64,000 nt of DNA from Icerya purchasi (Eukaryota > Arthropoda > Insecta > Hemiptera > Monophlebidae), in the NCBI GenBank assembly GCA_039619475.1, contig CM077116.1, forward strand, positions 369,982,294 through 370,046,293, written 5' to 3'. The notes below the pieces were generated by a model, which worked only from the letters and a program-made list of their open reading frames with translations, did no database searches and had not been told where the DNA came from. Positions 1 to 11,335 of the stretch are shown one piece after another. The position numbers were made by a program, and so were the translations under genes. Position 1 is the first letter of the stretch; every line of letters starts with the position of its first letter.

Positions 1-2534
1 TTGTACGGTAAAATTATGCTCATTTAACGGAACTGTCGCTATTTCAGCCGTATATTGCTCTCCAAATGAACGACTAGATGAAAACCTATTCGTTAAATAT
101 TTTAAGTCATTGGGAGAAAAATTCATATCCGGTGGAGACTGGAATTCAAAAAGTCGCAAATGGGGCTCTCGTTTGGATAATCCCAGGGGAAAAATTCTGG
201 AAAAAGTAATTTCTATCCAAAATCTAGGTTACTTTTCGGGGGGCGAGCCTACCTACTGGCCTCAGGATCACAGAAAGAAACCTGATCTACTCGATTTTTT
301 TGTAACAAAAGGAATCCCATCTTTATATATGAGAGCGGACTCCTGTTTCGATCTACAGTCAGACCACTCCTCGGTTATATTAACGGTGAGCATTTCGCCA
401 ATAACAAAAACACCTGAGCCACACCTTATCAATAAAAAAACCAACTGGCCTTTATTTAAACAATATCTAGAGACTAACGTTAGTTTAAATATGCCTCTGA
501 AAACTAATTACGATATTGATAAAGCAGTTCAAAACTTAACAGAAACCATACAAAATGCTGCGTGGCTAGCTACTCCCACTGTAGAACCTTCCAAGGCCTC
601 TAATAATATCCCAAAACATATACTAACACTAGTGCGTGAAAAGAGGAAATTACGAAAAACCTGGAATACGACGAGAAATCCGGCTATTAAAAGGCAACTA
701 AATAGAAAAACCAAGCAGCTGCGTAAAGTACTGCATGAAAATAAAAACGAAACGCTTGCAACATTTCTGTCGAGTTTGTCGCCGACCAAAAACGATGATT
801 ACTCTCTGTGGAAAGTGACCAAACGTTTTAAACGGCCAACTATGTGTATTCCACCAATACAAAAACCCGACAGTAGCTGGGCTCGTACTAACTTCGATAA
901 AGCGGCGCTTTTTGCCAATTATCTTTACGATGTATTTACACCAAATCCTCAAGCTGCTGACTCCACAGATATCCTCGAATACCTGGATAAACCGCTGCAA
1001 ATGAGTTTACCTATAACACCGGTTGCCCCTAGTGAGATACAGCAACTCTTCAAAAATATGAAACGGAAAAAGTGCCCCGGATTTGACTTAATCACAGCAG
1101 AGCTTTTAAATGAGTTACCACGCAAAAGTATTGTATTTATAACACAAATATATAACGCTGTTCTTCGCAATCAATATTTCCCACTAGCTTGGAAGTTCTC
1201 ACAGATAATTGTTATACCGAAGCCTGGAAAACCGTCTAAGGTGGTATCATCATATAGACCCATCTCGTTGCTTCCTGTCCTCTCAAAGATACTGGAAAAA
1301 TTAATTTTAAAACGGTTATTTCCAATATTATCTAACAATACAATTATTCCCGATTTTCAATTTGGCTTTCGTAAGAACCATAACACTATAGAACAGGTTC
1401 ACAGATTAACGAAGATTATTGAAAATAGCTTGGAAAACAAGAATATTTGTACGGCCGCGTTTCTGGATGTCCAGCAGGCTTTCGATAGGGTATGGCATCA
1501 TGGATTATTGTATAAAATTAAACTTCTGCTTCCTCACTCCTTCTATCTACTATTTAAATCATATATACAAGAAAGATATTTTCGAGTGAAAATAACCGAT
1601 GAATACTCAGATATTTTTCCGGTAAGGGCCGGGGTTCCACAGGGGAGCGTTCTGGGTCCAATATTGTACCTGATCTACACGACCGACTTCCCGATGCTGG
1701 ATAATACAGAAGTAGCTTTGTACGCGGATGACGCAGCCATCCTGGCCGTTGATAAGTGTGAAAACACAGCCACAGAAAAACTGCAGCAGTCACTTCGGCA
1801 TGTGGAAACTTGGCTAAAACGATGGCGCATAGTAGTCAATGAAAGTAAGTCAACGCATATTTCATTCACAAATCGAAAAATTGAACGCCTGCCAATCAAA
1901 ATAAATAACGTCGTAATCCCAAATGCCAATAACGTAAAATATTTAGGCATGCACTTGGACGCTAGGCTGACCTGGGGTACTCACATTCAAAAAAAAATGG
2001 AGCATTTGAGGTTTAAAACTAGAACCATGTCGTGGTTGTTGGCTAAGAGATCGGGCTTATCGTTAGACAATAAAACTCTATTATATAAAATAGCTCTAAA
2101 ACCGATCTGGCTGTACGGTATACAGCTGTGGGGCTGCGCAAAAACATCGAATTTACAGAAAATACAACGATATCAAAATAGGGTACTGAGAACCATTACT
2201 GCAGCTCCCTGGTACGTCTCAAATTATACCCTCCACAATGACTTGAATGTCATGTCTGTGGAGGATGAAATCAAAAAACAAGCAAATAAACATGTTGCCC
2301 GACTTAGCATCCATATGAACCCACTTGCTAACAATCTGCTGGATAACTCCGATGAAATACGTAGACTGTGGCGAAATAAGCCTCTAGACCTTGTCCAGCC
2401 ATTATAAAGTTCAGAGGGAGTACTGCTGAGTACTACCCCTTCACAAAACATTCTTTATCGCAATAAATTAATCGCTAAATGACCACTAAAACCGGTCAGT
2501 TGTGATGGGGAAAAAAAAAAAAAAAAAAAAAAAA
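1..2534 (+). mobile_element. Jockey-type LINE, 3' portion with poly(A) tail
   Basis: Non-LTR retrotransposon entering from the left edge. It holds the end of an endonuclease domain, a complete reverse transcriptase, a short 3' UTR of about 100 bp after the stop at 2407, and a terminal A-run at about 2512-2534. The 5' end lies outside the window, so target-site duplications cannot be tested. The long undamaged frame suggests a fairly recent insertion compared with the other RT relics here. Confidence 0.93.
2..2407 (+). CDS. LINE ORF2: endonuclease (C-terminal part) plus reverse transcriptase, partial at 5' edge
   Basis: The frame is open to the window edge, and an internal start near 110 would cut into the endonuclease, so I treat the gene as 5'-incomplete. 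Near the start are the APE-type endonuclease motifs SAVYCSP and GGDWNSK. The RT follows: YRPISLLPVLSKILEKL, QFGFRKNHNT, FLDVQQAFDRVWH (first catalytic Asp), GVPQGSVLGPILYLIY, YADDAAILA (catalytic YADD box) and KYLGMHLDARLTW. The product nicks target DNA and copies its own RNA at the nick. Motif wording and the absence of an RNase H domain fit the Jockey clade. No stop or frameshift interrupts the roughly 800 codons seen, so this is the least damaged gene in the window; activity cannot be judged without the 5' part. Confidence 0.93.
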   Translation, partial: CTVKLCSFNGTVAISAVYCSPNERLDENLFVKYFKSLGEKFISGGDWNSKSRKWGSRLDNPRGKILEKVISIQNLGYFSGGEPTYWPQDHRKKPDLLDFFVTKGIPSLYMRADSCFDLQSDHSSVILTVSISPITKTPEPHLINKKTNWPLFKQYLETNVSLNMPLKTNYDIDKAVQNLTETIQNAAWLATPTVEPSKASNNIPKHILTLVREKRKLRKTWNTTRNPAIKRQLNRKTKQLRKVLHENKNETLATFLSSLSPTKNDDYSLWKVTKRFKRPTMCIPPIQKPDSSWARTNFDKAALFANYLYDVFTPNPQAADSTDILEYLDKPLQMSLPITPVAPSEIQQLFKNMKRKKCPGFDLITAELLNELPRKSIVFITQIYNAVLRNQYFPLAWKFSQIIVIPKPGKPSKVVSSYRPISLLPVLSKILEKLILKRLFPILSNNTIIPDFQFGFRKNHNTIEQVHRLTKIIENSLENKNICTAAFLDVQQAFDRVWHHGLLYKIKLLLPHSFYLLFKSYIQERYFRVKITDEYSDIFPVRAGVPQGSVLGPILYLIYTTDFPMLDNTEVALYADDAAILAVDKCENTATEKLQQSLRHVETWLKRWRIVVNESKSTHISFTNRKIERLPIKINNVVIPNANNVKYLGMHLDARLTWGTHIQKKMEHLRFKTRTMSWLLAKRSGLSLDNKTLLYKIALKPIWLYGIQLWGCAKTSNLQKIQRYQNRVLRTITAAPWYVSNYTLHNDLNVMSVEDEIKKQANKHVARLSIHMNPLANNLLDNSDEIRRLWRNKPLDLVQPL

Positions 2535-4169
2535 TTAATTATAACGTAATGAGAGGGTAAATGCGTGAGTATGTGGGAACCTATCGCTGGCTGGGGAAAG
2601 ACGGATCGATGTAGATCATGCTAGAGAAAAAATGCACGCGATGATTGGTAAGATGAAGAGGTGATTGGTTGGTCTGCGACGGGGTGGAGACAGTTCCGAA
2701 AGAAAAATTATCCACAAATGCTGAAAAATTAGAAGAGAGATTGAGTTCCGTTTTTGCCGAGGTTGAAGTTAGTTCTCGAATTTTCTTTTGTTCGAAAGAA
2801 AAAAGGTCAGCGAGACTGCGAATCGGGTCATTGAAAAGAATAGCGGTCTGAACGGAAAATACGAAAGAAAACGATCCAGCAAGGCCCGCCGCGCACCAGG
2901 TCAAAAGTTCGATTCAACGATTATAAAAATCTGTTTGGTATCAATTTAATCAACGCGTTTCCACCCCGTCTTCATCAAGAAGCATCATCATACGTCGACT
3001 TACAAAGGAGCACCTACCCGTCCACGGAACAGCCCAGACAGAATAATACGTACTATTAATACTTTAATTTCATTTTATTATATTTATATGTGTATATCGC
3101 TACCTATCCGGTTTTTTTTTTTTTCTAGGTCGACCTGTCCCGAAAGATTCATTCTACTAGAATAAAATTAAATACCAAAAATTTTAATTCCGCGAAACTA
3201 AAACCGCGATAGCTCATCCCTAAAGACAAAGTAAAACGCCTTAATCGCGTTTCAATAAATAGTGTTAAAAACTCTAGACGACCTTCAACGAACGTAAAAC
3301 TGTCTTATGTTTTAAATAGAAAGCATTTAAAAAAGGATTAAAATGCTCTCTTTCGACATAGTTCGGGGGATTAGCTTGATCAGGTGTAGGATCAGTGTGA
3401 AGGGAGGTTTACGAAAATACTATATGATTTAAATGACTAATCAAGTCTACTACAGAAGCGGCTGTTTTACCGGAACTTTTGCAATTTTGTAATACATCGA
3501 ATGGAGCTAATAATTCCGGAAGGTCTTATTAAAATCTGTTAAAACTTATTAACCTTTTTTTTTTTTTAAATACCTTTGGCGTAGAAAAAAGGCAACCCCC
3601 GGCAAGATTTCATCTGCTCGTCTCTCCAAATAGAGCTGCTCACCACCGCATACTAACGACCACCTGTGCGAAAGATTCATTCTAATGAAATTAGTCTGTT
3701 TTGCAAATATGTTCGTAATATCATTAGCACGAACGTGATTTACGACTGAAGCTCATTAAAAAAAAAAAGCGTTATCACGCTAATAAAGAAAAAATCTAGT
3801 TATAACACTCATTATGATGATACGTATTTGGATGAGTTTTTTTTTAAAAACAGTACATTTTTACAGGTCGGAAGTATTTCTCGAGTTTTAAAAATCTCCT
3901 TGGTATAATCTGTTTTCCAGTATTTTACTTCAATTTATACCTTATTAGAAAATCATTTCACGGATTTCGAAGATTCGCATTTGTCTCGCTCTTGACTCTC
4001 TCTGTATATTCAACATCGTGAATGACACGAACATTTATTATTCAAAACATGCACCGAGTGTAAACGTTTTGAACAGGAACGAAAAAAGATTTCCAGATGA
4101 TTTTCCTGATTACCACTCCGTTTTTGTCAACCACAACTAACGACCTCTTTCTTTTCTTTTTCCTTTTTT
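2535..4169. other. No gene recognised
   Basis: AT-rich DNA after the LINE tail. Short open frames on both strands at about 2580-2900 have no recognisable domain. There are poly(T) runs near 3112 and 3555. I see nothing else. Confidence 0.6.
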
Positions 4170-4170
4170 A

Positions 4171-4204
4171 GGATTCCGTATACATAAAATGTACGGAATC
4201 CTTA
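4171..4204. repeat. Short perfect palindrome with AGGATTCCGTA arms
   Basis: Arms AGGATTCCGTA and TACGGAATCCT enclose an 11-base loop. The same arm recurs as TACGGAATCCT near 8805. It may be a transposon end or a terminator-like hairpin; this is unproven. Confidence 0.5.
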
Positions 4205-4533
4205 TAAGATGGTACACAAATGACAAAAATAGCAAATAAAAATCAATAATTCACGAACGGCTTGACTTATAAACTTCAAATTTGGAACATAAATTACAAT
4301 TAAAATTATCTTTAAAACGATCTATAACTTGAAGATGACCGATTACCCTGGGCGGCAAAAAACCCAAAAAACCGTCAAGAATATATAATATGGTACATAA
4401 AACGACCTCAAAAATCACTAAAAAAATCATAACTCGCCACTAAATAAACCTATAACGCTGAAATTCAAAATATAAACTACAATGCAGGAGTACTTTCATA
4501 AAATCAAAAAATTACGGTACAAAAGTTATGTAA

Positions 4534-7347
4534 AGTTGCTCAAAAGTTCAAAAAACCGCAAAAAATGACGTGTCCCCCCCTTAGCGCCGCGAGTATTGTA
4601 GTTAAAAATTTTGAATGATGCTAAAATCACGCACATACCCGTATATTTCTCTAGTTTGAAACATCCGGATTTCCAACTTTAAAACTGGACCCTCGGGGCC
4701 ACGAAAGCTCGAAATTTTTTAAAAAAATATATTTTTTTACGGGCATGCGATATATCGATGGAAAGATCGCTATTTGTCCGGAACGAAACCGAATTTAATT
4801 TCCTTAACGAAACTTTCAAAGTTGCCGTAAAGTTCAAAAAAGCGCGAAAAATTACGTGTCCCCCCCCCCCTAGCGCCACGAATATTACCGATAAAAATTT
4901 TGAACACGGTTAAAAAGATGCGCTTCCACGTATATTTCTCTAGTTTGGAACATCTGAGTTTTCAGCTTTAAAATTGGACCCTCGGGGCACCGAAAGCTCG
5001 AGATTTTGGAAAAAAATATTTTTTTTCTTGGACTTGTGATATATCATTAGAAAGACCTGTATTAGTCGGGAACGAAACCGAATTTCATTTTCTTAACCAA
5101 ACTTTAAAAGTTGCGGTAAAGCTCAAAAAAGCTCGAAAAATTGCGCGTCCCCCAGCGCTGCGAGTTTTATAGCTAAAAATTTAAAACATGGTTAAAAATA
5201 TGTGCTTCCACGTATATTTCTGTAATTTGGTACGTCCGGGTCTCCAGCTTTAAAAATAAAACTCCGGGGCTTCGAAAGCTCAAAATTTTGTAAAAAAATA
5301 TTTTTTTTTCCGGTAATGTAATATATCGTTTGAAAGATCGCTATTTATCAGGAACAAAACCTTATATAATTTTCTTTACCAAAAAATTCAAAGTTGCCGT
5401 AAAGTTCAAAAAAGCGCGAAAAATGACGTGCCCCCCCCCCCTAGCGCCGCGAATATTACCGATAAAAATTTCGAACACGGTTAAAAATATGCGCTTCCAC
5501 GTATATTTCTCTAGTTTGGAACATCCGAGTTTCCAGCTTTAAAATTAGACCCTCGGGGCCCCGAAAGCTCGAGATTTTGGAAAAAAATATTTTTTTTCTT
5601 GGGCTTTTGATATATCATTAGAAAGATCTCTAGTAATCGGGAACGAAACCGAATTTCATTTTCTTAACAAAACTTTCAGAGTTGACGTAAAGTTCAAAAA
5701 AGCGTCAGCTCCAAAATGCGGCCCCCTCCTTGCGACGCGAGTATTACAGTTATAAATTTGGAACATGGTAGAAAATACGCGACTCTACGTATATTTCTCT
5801 GATTTAAGACAATCGGACCCGAACTTTAAAATGAGACCCGTGGGGCACCAAAAATTCAAAATTTTGAAAAAAAAAATTTTTTTGTCTTAGGTTTGTGATA
5901 TATCATTACAAATATTGCTGTTTGTTGGGAACGAAAACGTATTTAATTTTCTTAACGAAACTTTCAAAGTTGCCGAAACTTTTTAGCCCCATAGCGAAGC
6001 AAATATTACAGCTAAATATTTTGAACACGGTTAAAAATATGCGCTTCTACGTATATTTCTCTAATTCGAAACATCGAGGTTTCCAGTTTTAAAATTAGAT
6101 CCTTGGGGCGCCGAAAGCTCAAAATTTTGAAATAAAATATTTTTTTCTTCGGGTTGTGATATATTATTAGAAAGATTGCTATTCGTCGGGAACGAAACCG
6201 TATTTCATTTTTTTAACGAAATTTTAAAAGTTGCAGGAAAGTTCAAAAAAGCGCGAGCTTTAATTTGTAGCTCCCTCTTTACGACGCGAGTATTATAGCT
6301 ATAAATTTGGAACAAGTTAGAAAATATGCAACTTCACGTATATTTCTCTAATTTTGAACATCCAGGTTTCCAGCTTTAAAATAAAACCCTTAGGGCGCTG
6401 AAAGCTCAAAATTTTTAAAAAATATTTTTTTTTGCCCGAGCTTGTAATATATCATTGGAAAGATCGCTATTTGTCGGGAACGGAACCGTATTTCATTTTC
6501 TTAACGAAACTGTCAAAGTTCCGAAAAGTAACAAAAATAATTACGTTTCACTCCCCTAGCTCCACGAATACTACAGCTCAAAATTTTGAACGCGGCTAAA
6601 AACGTGCTGATCCCCTTATATTTCTCTAGTTTATAACATTTGGATTTTCATTTTTAAAATTGGACCCCAAAGGCGCCGAAAGTTCGAAATTTTGAAGAAA
6701 AATTTTTATTTTTCTGACGCATGTTATATACCGTTTGAAGGATCGCTATCTGTCGGGAAAGAAACCGTATTTCATTTTCCTTATTGAACTTTCAAAGTTT
6801 GCAGGAAAGTTCGAAAAAGCGCGAGAATTGACTTGTGACGCGGGTATTATAGCTAAAAATTTTGAGGAAAGTAGTAAATATGGGCATTCATGTATATTTC
6901 TCTGGTTTGGAACATCTAAGTTTCCAATTTTAAAATTAGTGGCTTGGGGCTCTGAAAGCTCGAAATTTTGTAAAAAAAAAACTTTTTTCAAGTGTATTAT
7001 TATTGGAAAGAGTGCTATTTTTTGGGAACGGACCCGTATTTCGTTTTCTTAACGAAACTGTTTGAAATTTACTAAAAGTTCATAAAATTCTGAAAAATTA
7101 CGTGTAGCCACGCTTGTAATTTATGTATTGTGTTCAAGATTTTGAACAAGGTTAAAAAAATGTGCATCCCTGTTTATTTATTTACTTTGGAACATCTAGG
7201 TTTCCATCTTAAAATTCAGAACCTTAAGCGCGGAAAGCTCGAAAGTTTCAAAAATAATATTTTTTTTCCGGTCATGATCGATGGAAAGATCGTTATTTGT
7301 CAAGAACGAAACCATAAGTTATTTCCTTAACGAAACTTTCAAACCTT
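4534..7347 (+). repeat. Diverged tandem repeat array, about 10 units of roughly 260-296 bp
   Basis: A unit landmark containing ATATTTCTCTAGTTTGGAAC recurs near 4638, 4937, 5208, 5498, 5785, 6046, 6336, 6622, 6890 and 7170. Each unit also holds a TTTTGAACACGGTTAAAAAT block, a CCTCGGGG..CCGAAAGCTC block, a T-run, an ATATATCATT block and a GGGAACGAAACC block, and ends in a C-run before TAGCGCCGCGAG. Unit lengths vary and are mostly not multiples of three. Short frames recur unit after unit, but I read them as by-products of the repeat rather than protein domains. Divergence between units indicates an old array. Confidence 0.9.
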
Positions 7348-7490
7348 GATGTTCCAAACTTGAGAAATATATGTCGAAGCGCATATGTTTAACCCTGTTC
7401 AAAATTTTTAGCTGTAATACTCGCGGCGCTAGAGGGGAGAAACTGTTTGAATTTTTTGGCAACTTTAAAAGTTTCTAAATACGGTTCGGA
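7348..7490 (-). repeat. Inverted terminal unit of the tandem array
   Basis: The reverse complement contains, in unit order, the GGGAACGAAACC-like and AAAGTTGCC blocks, the TAGCGCCGCGAG block, the TTTTGAACA.GGTTAAA block and the ATATTTCTC..GTTTGGAACATC block of the preceding array. The array therefore closes with a head-to-head unit that could fold back on the last direct unit. Confidence 0.82.
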
Positions 7491-8893
7491 ATTATGTCTA
7501 GAGACTCCCGTGGAACTGTCGTATGAATTTCGACTGTTACTGGTTGAATGTCGGATGGTAACATTATCTGTTGAAAGTTAATATCCGCACGAACGGATAA
7601 TATTATTCCCCCACGCGCACAACTAGCAAGCACCGGATTTGATTCGAGAACTTTATAGTTTTTTAGTTTTAAATGTTGGTTTTGTTTTAAGTGGGTTTCT
7701 TGAATGCACGAAATAAACAGGTTTGTTAATCGGTGTTATTTTTCTTTTGGCTTTATCGGAATACGAGACTGCAGCGGTTTTTAGAATTTGGTTCGAATTG
7801 TTATAATTTGCGTTAGTAGTGCTAGTACGAGGGCTAAGAAACGGAACGGGATCGCAGGTTTTGGTTTGGTTGTTTTCATTGCGGCTTGTGTTAGTAGTGT
7901 TATGAACTGTAATGAAACGAACGGACTCACCGCATCATTGTTTAGGTGGTACGTCCGCCTGATGAAAAACAGATGCGAATAGTATTTCGATTTGTTAAAC
8001 AATTTAACGCCCTATGCTAGTAAATAAATAAAAAAAAAATATTTAATAATGGTCTAACGTACTGAGAGAGTCGAAAGAAAATACCGAATTGTTAAAAAAT
8101 CATCTCAGTAGAACGACAGTCTTTTTCACATCGCGGAACTATATCGACCTTTTTTGGTAAAGTAACCAGTTCGTCTTGCAACCGAAAGAAGTTTAATAAC
8201 AAAGTAACCAAATTGCCTCGAAATTCGGTTTTCCAATTAGTGACATTTACAAAACTCATAAACTATAATTTCGATTACCGTGTCTCTCCCTCGCATCCGC
8301 CGAGAATCCAGGATGCAATCACCAACATACGAGTACACCAAACTGCCAGCAGAGAATACCAGCATTCTAGCAGCCGCAGCAGAGTGATACGTAGCATCAA
8401 TATTATTTCTAATTAATATTTTTTGCGTGTTTTCGTTTATATATTTATTAAATATCTTTGACGGTCGGCTATTCAAGAAAGATAGGTGTAGGAATTAACA
8501 AAATTACACATTTTAAAAAATCATAAAACCTTAATATTAGTATTATTAAATCTAAACCAATAATTTAAAAAAATAAATAAAAAAAGGATTTAATTAATTT
8601 TTCTTCATAACTGTTACATTTCACTTCAAATTAGTCTAAGTCTTCGATTCAAATTAGTATTTTGCTTTACTGTTTTAAATTATTATTAGAAAAGATCTCT
8701 GAAATTTATTAAGATATTAAATTAAAATAGTAAAATAAAAATAGAAATTTATTCAAACAAATTTTCTCACATACTAAATAATTATAGTTATTGTTAACTT
8801 TCATACGGAATCCTCAGCGCATGAAACGTCATGCTTGACTGAACTTGTTTTTTTTGCATAGAAAAAAGAGAAAAAAAAAAACGTTTAAAAAGG
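7491..8893. other. No gene recognised
   Basis: AT-rich DNA. Overlapping short frames at 7780-8000 and 8210-8480 exist on both strands without domain content. A TACGGAATCCT motif near 8805 matches the palindrome at 4171. Confidence 0.55.
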
Positions 8894-9329
8894 ATGAAAA
8901 GAAAGCAAAGAAGGGAACGAATAAAATATATTAACAAGCTAAATGTCGACAGAATCGAATTATCCTCTATTATGCCATCAAACTATAGCCTGCTACTGGA
9001 GAATTCGTGGACATTATTAAATCTGCTGCTCAAACATCAAGAACACCCCAGGTATTCAGGCAGCGACGAGATCGAAGAAACGGCAAATGAGGATACCATG
9101 GTGCTCAACGAGAATCACCCAGTTGATCAAAATAAGGATAACGAGCTCCTTCAAAGTGTTGCACCACATGATGAAGGGGACTGAAGGCGATCGAAGTAGC
9201 GCTGGAGTAACTCAACAGGAAGAAGCGTCACCAGCTGATATCATTTGTTTACGCAAGTGGCGAGATATATCGGCAAGGAAGAGCACGCGAAAGACACAGA
9301 CCTTAATCGCAGACTTCTTTAAAAACTAG
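8894..9329 (+). pseudogene. Tigger/pogo-like transposase, C-terminal remnant with frameshift
   Basis: Two overlapping frames (8894-9184 and 9087-9329) appear to be parts of one frameshifted protein. The second ends QTLIADFFKN, which resembles the PCNA-interacting (PIP-box) tail known at the C-terminus of pogo/Tigger transposases, preceded by a leucine/arginine-rich segment. The stop at 9329 lies about 175 bp from the terminal repeat once the nested LINE is subtracted, which is sensible spacing. The N-terminal DNA-binding and catalytic DDE parts are absent. Assignment rests on the tail motif plus the adjoining terminal repeat. Confidence 0.5.
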
Positions 9330-9398
9330 TTCTAATATACCACCGTAAGTTAATTTTCATATTTACTTTTTTAAAACATATTTTCATTTAATTTGCAG

Positions 9399-9653
9399 TT
9401 TTTTTTTCTTTTTTTGGATCGCCAGTCGAGGGCATTACCCAGCATAATGTTGTGTTAATGAGAGAGAGGGAGAAACTAATTAAAACTGAATATTACTGGA
9501 AATAGAAGCTATGAAGGACGCTGTAATAGGAATGATTGCCGGAGATGGAAGTGAAAGAATAACGGAAGCACTGTATGGAGTAGGCAAACCGAGTTTCACG
9601 AATTGACTATAGAAGTGAGAGCGTTCTGTAGATGCAGACACGCATTCAAAGAA
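9399..9653 (-). mobile_element. 5'-truncated I/R1-like LINE fragment nested in the Tigger element
   Basis: It is flanked by a perfect 13-bp target-site duplication ATTTAATTTGCAG at 9386-9398 and 9654-9666. On the minus strand it encodes a C-terminal LINE tail with FFECVSASTERSHFYSQF and LGLPTPYSASV, then runs through CTGGCGATCC into a short A-rich tail (T-run at 9399-9417 on the plus strand). The same protein tail recurs near 10.6, 46.9 and 55.5 kb. Confidence 0.85.
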
Positions 9654-9760
9654 ATTTAATTTGCAGTATTTAATCTTGAACTCCGGCATATCCGGATTTT
9701 TTGTTATCCGGACCGGCTGGCCGCGCAATTAATCCGGATAACCGCGAGTAGTCGACTGTA

Positions 9761-10561
9761 TATTTATTCGTCGAGCATTCGCGATCAAATGTTTTAAATT
9801 TCCAACAATCGACTACCTTATTTTAATTGTTTATATTTATATCGAGTAAATTTATTTAATATTTCATAAACGATTAAAACAATAATGTATCATTATTATA
9901 TATGTATGTAATAATACATATATTTTCTGTTTATGCATTTATTTTTTTTTAATTAATACGAAAATCAGTTAATTTTCGTGATTGAATACTCGCAATTTTA
10001 ATTTGAAATAGTTCAATTATTGAGGATTTTTTTAAGGAATGTTTTAACAAAAAGTTACACGATGTGATAACTTTTTTGTAACATTAATAACGATGTGAGT
10101 AAATATTGTTAATACTAATAATAATTTACGGCAGTAATACGATTTATGAAATACTATTCATAAAGGATTGAAAAGTGTTAATTATTTTTAGTTTACCCGG
10201 TGGTACGCATCGTATTAGAGTTCCAAGAAATAATGTTACAACATTAATTAAGAAAACAAACTCCAACCGTATAAAAATAAAATCTTACGCATCTTAAATA
10301 AAGCGTGTTTATCTTTATTAATATTAATCTTTTAGTTTATTCTCTTTTTGAATTAAAGATGAGCGTTGATATTTACAGTCAACTTCAGATTCAGGCAAAT
10401 CTCTTTATGTATTTACATCTTCGATGGGTGCTTTCCATTTTTCTAGTACTAAAGATGGGGCATTATAAAAAAAAATAAAATATTACTAGCGCATACGTCT
10501 ATGTATTTATTAAGAGTTTGTTTATAATTTTGAATTTATTCCGATGTGTGTAAATGAAATA
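9761..10561. other. No gene recognised
   Basis: AT-rich DNA with no domain-bearing frame on either strand. Confidence 0.6.
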
Positions 10562-11335
10562 AAATTTTTTTTTCCTACCCTGGGCGCGCCAGCGGCCTTG
10601 GACCCAACAACATGAAAAATTAAGAGATAGAACTAAATAGCCAGGAAGTCAGAAATGGAAAAAAAATCAAAGTACAGCAGTAATGGAATAACTGAAGGCA
10701 ATGAAAAGGATATAGGTAGCGTTAGAGGGAGTAGAGAGACCCAGAGCCGAAAATTAAGCGTGTAGAGAAAGGAGCGTTCGTTAGAGAGTGCAGAGAACAT
10801 TCGAAAAAGGGATATGATTTGAACCACAAATACAAGAAGACTCAGAAGCGTAAAGAGAGCAGAAAGGAGAAGGGGACAAAGCGAATTTTCGAGAAGAAGG
10901 AAGTAGAGAATGATTGATTCTGAGTCTCTAATTAAGGAAACAACCGTGGAACGACGACAGACAGGAATAGAATGAAACCAAGGCAGGAAAAACCGGTTGA
11001 ATAAGACGGTAATATGAATAATGATTAGAGAATAAAGATATGGATACGTGTCCAAAGAAAGTGTCTGGAATGATTAGAGCGTGATAGAGAAAGAATGTCT
11101 GAAGAAGGGTAAAAGAGTCGAGGAAAGGACCATTGCGGGCGACTGAGCGAGCTAAAGAGTCAGCTGAGTCATTTCCCTCAATATTGGAATGACTAGGAAC
11201 ACCCATAGAAAGTCCATGAGAATGGAACGGGACGAGAACAAAGAGAAGACAAGAGATCGCGAATAGAGAAGATGATACCGTCAGAAGAATGATGAGGAGG
11301 AGAGGAGATGGCTTGAAGAATGCAAAATTTCCCTC
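10562..11335 (-). pseudogene. LINE RNase H / C-terminal fragment with 3' tail
   Basis: On the minus strand an RNase H-like segment reads ILQAISSP, then GVPSHSNIEGNDSADSLARS. The latter is the histidine-containing loop and final acidic residue typical of the RNase H domain at the end of I-clade LINE ORF2 proteins. Frameshifts separate the parts (frames 10928-11206 and 10633-11055). The end CTGGCGCGCCCAGGGTAGG leads to an A-tail (T-run 10565-10573 on the plus strand). It is the same family as the fragments at 9.4, 46.8 and 54.8 kb. It is non-functional and 5'-truncated. Confidence 0.75.

Larger units (their letters stand above)
8894..9760 (+). mobile_element. Tigger/pogo-like DNA transposon, 3' end with terminal inverted repeat
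   Basis: The right terminal repeat, read inward on the minus strand from 9758, begins CAGTCGACTACTCGCGGTTA and continues with repeated ATCCGGAT-type blocks, typical of Tigger-family ends. It abuts a TA (9759-9760), the target of this superfamily. A transposase C-terminal remnant lies upstream. No matching left terminal repeat was seen, so the element is 5'-truncated. A LINE fragment is nested at 9399-9653. Confidence 0.68.

Noticed and set aside
2880..2930. B-box-like AGTTCGATTCAA suggesting a tRNA gene or SINE
   Set aside because: No convincing A box, cloverleaf or tail.
5330..7330. Series of similar 65-105-codon frames that could be a repeat-protein gene
   Set aside because: Repeat-unit lengths are mostly not multiples of three, and the frames shift between units.
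4534..7347. CRISPR-like regular repetition
   Set aside because: Units are long, diverged and contiguous with no spacers; the genome is eukaryotic.
10633..11055. 140-codon hydrophobic minus-strand frame as a membrane protein
   Set aside because: It follows the RNase H motif of a LINE fragment and matches the T-rich 3' region of its relatives.
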